NCBI GenBank assembly: GCA_018820395.1 | Contig: JAHJOG010000114.1 | Location: forward strand, 1-47,759 | Reading direction: 5' to 3' | Source: Gammaproteobacteria bacterium | GTDB lineage: Bacteria; Pseudomonadota; Gammaproteobacteria; Burkholderiales; Burkholderiaceae_C | Length of the DNA: 47,759 nt | In this document: positions 47,193-47,759 of the stretch, one piece after another | Layout of the letters: each line of letters opens with the position of its first letter | Position numbering within the stretch: the first letter of the stretch is position 1 | Made by a program: the position numbers and the translations under genes | The notes under the pieces: generated by a model | Database searches by the model: none | What the model saw: the letters and a program-made list of their open reading frames with translations, nothing else | Told to the model about the DNA's origin: nothing

Positions 47193-47638
47193 GGCGGGGC
47201 CTCTCCGGATTCGACATCGACCTGGTCATCAGCGCGCGTTGTGTATTCCTCGCGCAGGTATTCCAGGTGCGAGTCGACCAGGAGCAACATGAAGTGGAGC
47301 TTCGTCAGATCCACAGCGCTGCCGTCATGCCGGCAAAGGTGCATGCCTTTGGCAAGCTGGTTCAACAGATTGCCCAATTTGGCGAGCTGCCTTACCAGTT
47401 CGGGATCTGCAGCCGGACGATGATCGACTGGCGGCGCTGCAAAGCGGCGCGACGGCAAAGGCGGTGGCATCGGCAGCGACGGGCCGAACTGCCCCGCGGC
47501 ATCGCGGATCAGCTGGCGCATGAAGGCGCTCACGCTCCTGGCGCCAATGGCCATGCCAGCCACCAGGGCGAAATCAGTGTCTGTGAGCTTGAAGCTCAAC
47601 AGCCGCATGGGTTTGCGCGCGTCAAGTTCGTCAGACAT
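47189..47638 (-). CDS. MobC-like relaxosome accessory protein
   Basis: 149 residues from the ATG at 47638. The N-terminal part (KPMRLLSFKLTDTDFALVAGM then SVSAFMRQLIRDA) is a ribbon-helix-helix-like DNA-binding domain. A Pro-rich linker near 60-78 follows, then the MobC-type segment LVRQLAKLGNLLNQLAKGMH with a helical C-terminus. Such proteins bind near oriT and help the relaxase open the DNA. The stop overlaps the relaxase start, a conserved arrangement. A longer frame to 47707 is possible, but an upstream gene ends inside it. Confidence 0.8.
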   Translation of the reverse strand: MSDELDARKPMRLLSFKLTDTDFALVAGMAIGARSVSAFMRQLIRDAAGQFGPSLPMPPPLPSRRFAAPPVDHRPAADPELVRQLAKLGNLLNQLAKGMHLCRHDGSAVDLTKLHFMLLLVDSHLEYLREEYTTRADDQVDVESGEAPP

Positions 47639-47759
47639 TGGCGCGCTCCGGCGAGTGCAGCGGCTTTGGCATAGGCAGCGGCTTCGGCAGCGTCGGGGCT
47701 CCAGCACGATCGCTGCAGAAGTCGATGCGCGGAGCAGGAGGGTTCGAAGGGAGGCGGAA
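47631..47759 (-). CDS. C-terminal end of an unidentified upstream gene
   Basis: An open frame enters from the window edge and stops at 47631-47633, overlapping the MobC-like ATG by 8 bp. The 42 visible residues are Pro-rich (PSNPPAPRIDF, LPKPLPMPKPLHSP). Overlap with mobC suggests it belongs to the same mobilisation operon. There is not enough sequence to identify it. Confidence 0.35.
   Translation of the reverse strand, partial: FRLPSNPPAPRIDFCSDRAGAPTLPKPLPMPKPLHSPERANV

Overview
The window looks like a high-GC Burkholderiales chromosome (Comamonadaceae or Alcaligenaceae type). This is an inference from the three orphan Bug/TctC-type solute receptors, the codon bias towards G/C third positions, and the many TRAP and sugar-acid catabolic genes. 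No rRNA, complete tRNA or CRISPR array was seen.

Layout. (1) 1-8745 (+): a tightly packed, translationally coupled catabolic operon. It holds the end of a probable CaiB CoA-transferase, a Bug receptor, a PcaD-like hydrolase, a carboxymuconolactone-decarboxylase-family protein, an acyl-CoA ligase, a second Bug receptor, an MmgE/PrpD protein, a very short citrate-synthase-like protein, a DUF35 protein and its thiolase-like partner. (2) 8765-9596: a DUF1778/GNAT toxin-antitoxin pair with a palindromic operator. (3) 9665-9755: the native terminator and the displaced 3' piece of a tRNA-Asp gene, which I read as the left boundary of an integrated island. The rest of the window would then be island DNA: an integrase (9896-11272), a second tRNA 3' piece with an Asn anticodon pointing the other way, and a dead IS66 element (11372-17069). 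The IS66 tnpC is split by a 2.6-kb unit carrying a large serine recombinase.

(4) 17073-23518: a catabolic cluster on the minus strand (FAH-type hydrolase, SDR, MFS permease, APH-type kinase, divergent enolase) with a divergent LysR regulator. (5) 23718-25140: decayed lactonase and metallo-beta-lactamase-fold genes and an IS3 scrap. (6) 25225-34927 (-): lactonase, GntR regulator, Gfo/Idh/MocA oxidoreductase, TRAP importer (PQM), isopropylmalate/tartrate-dehydrogenase-type enzyme, Bug receptor, small monooxygenase-fold protein and DUF1537 kinase. Together these suggest a complete route from a sugar or sugar acid to a phosphorylated triose. (7) 34986-36490: a graveyard of remnants from at least four unrelated genes. 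(8) 36579-43266: a GntR regulator divergent from a mandelate-racemase-type dehydratase, a TRAP importer, DgoK and DgoA; this is a Dgo (DeLey-Doudoroff) sugar-acid pathway. (9) 43267-45857: decayed DNA with a LacI regulator lacking its DNA-binding domain, a truncated DUF1810 gene and an IS3 left end. (10) 45792-47759 (-): mobilisation genes (relaxase and MobC-like accessory protein), with a small coiled-coil gene overlapping the relaxase 3' end.

The island therefore appears to be a mobilisable element that accumulated sugar-acid catabolic operons and transposon debris. The best candidates for undescribed biology are the kinase/enolase/SDR/FAH cluster (region 4), the DUF1537 kinase plus isopropylmalate-dehydrogenase-type cluster (region 6), and the serine-recombinase unit inside IS66.
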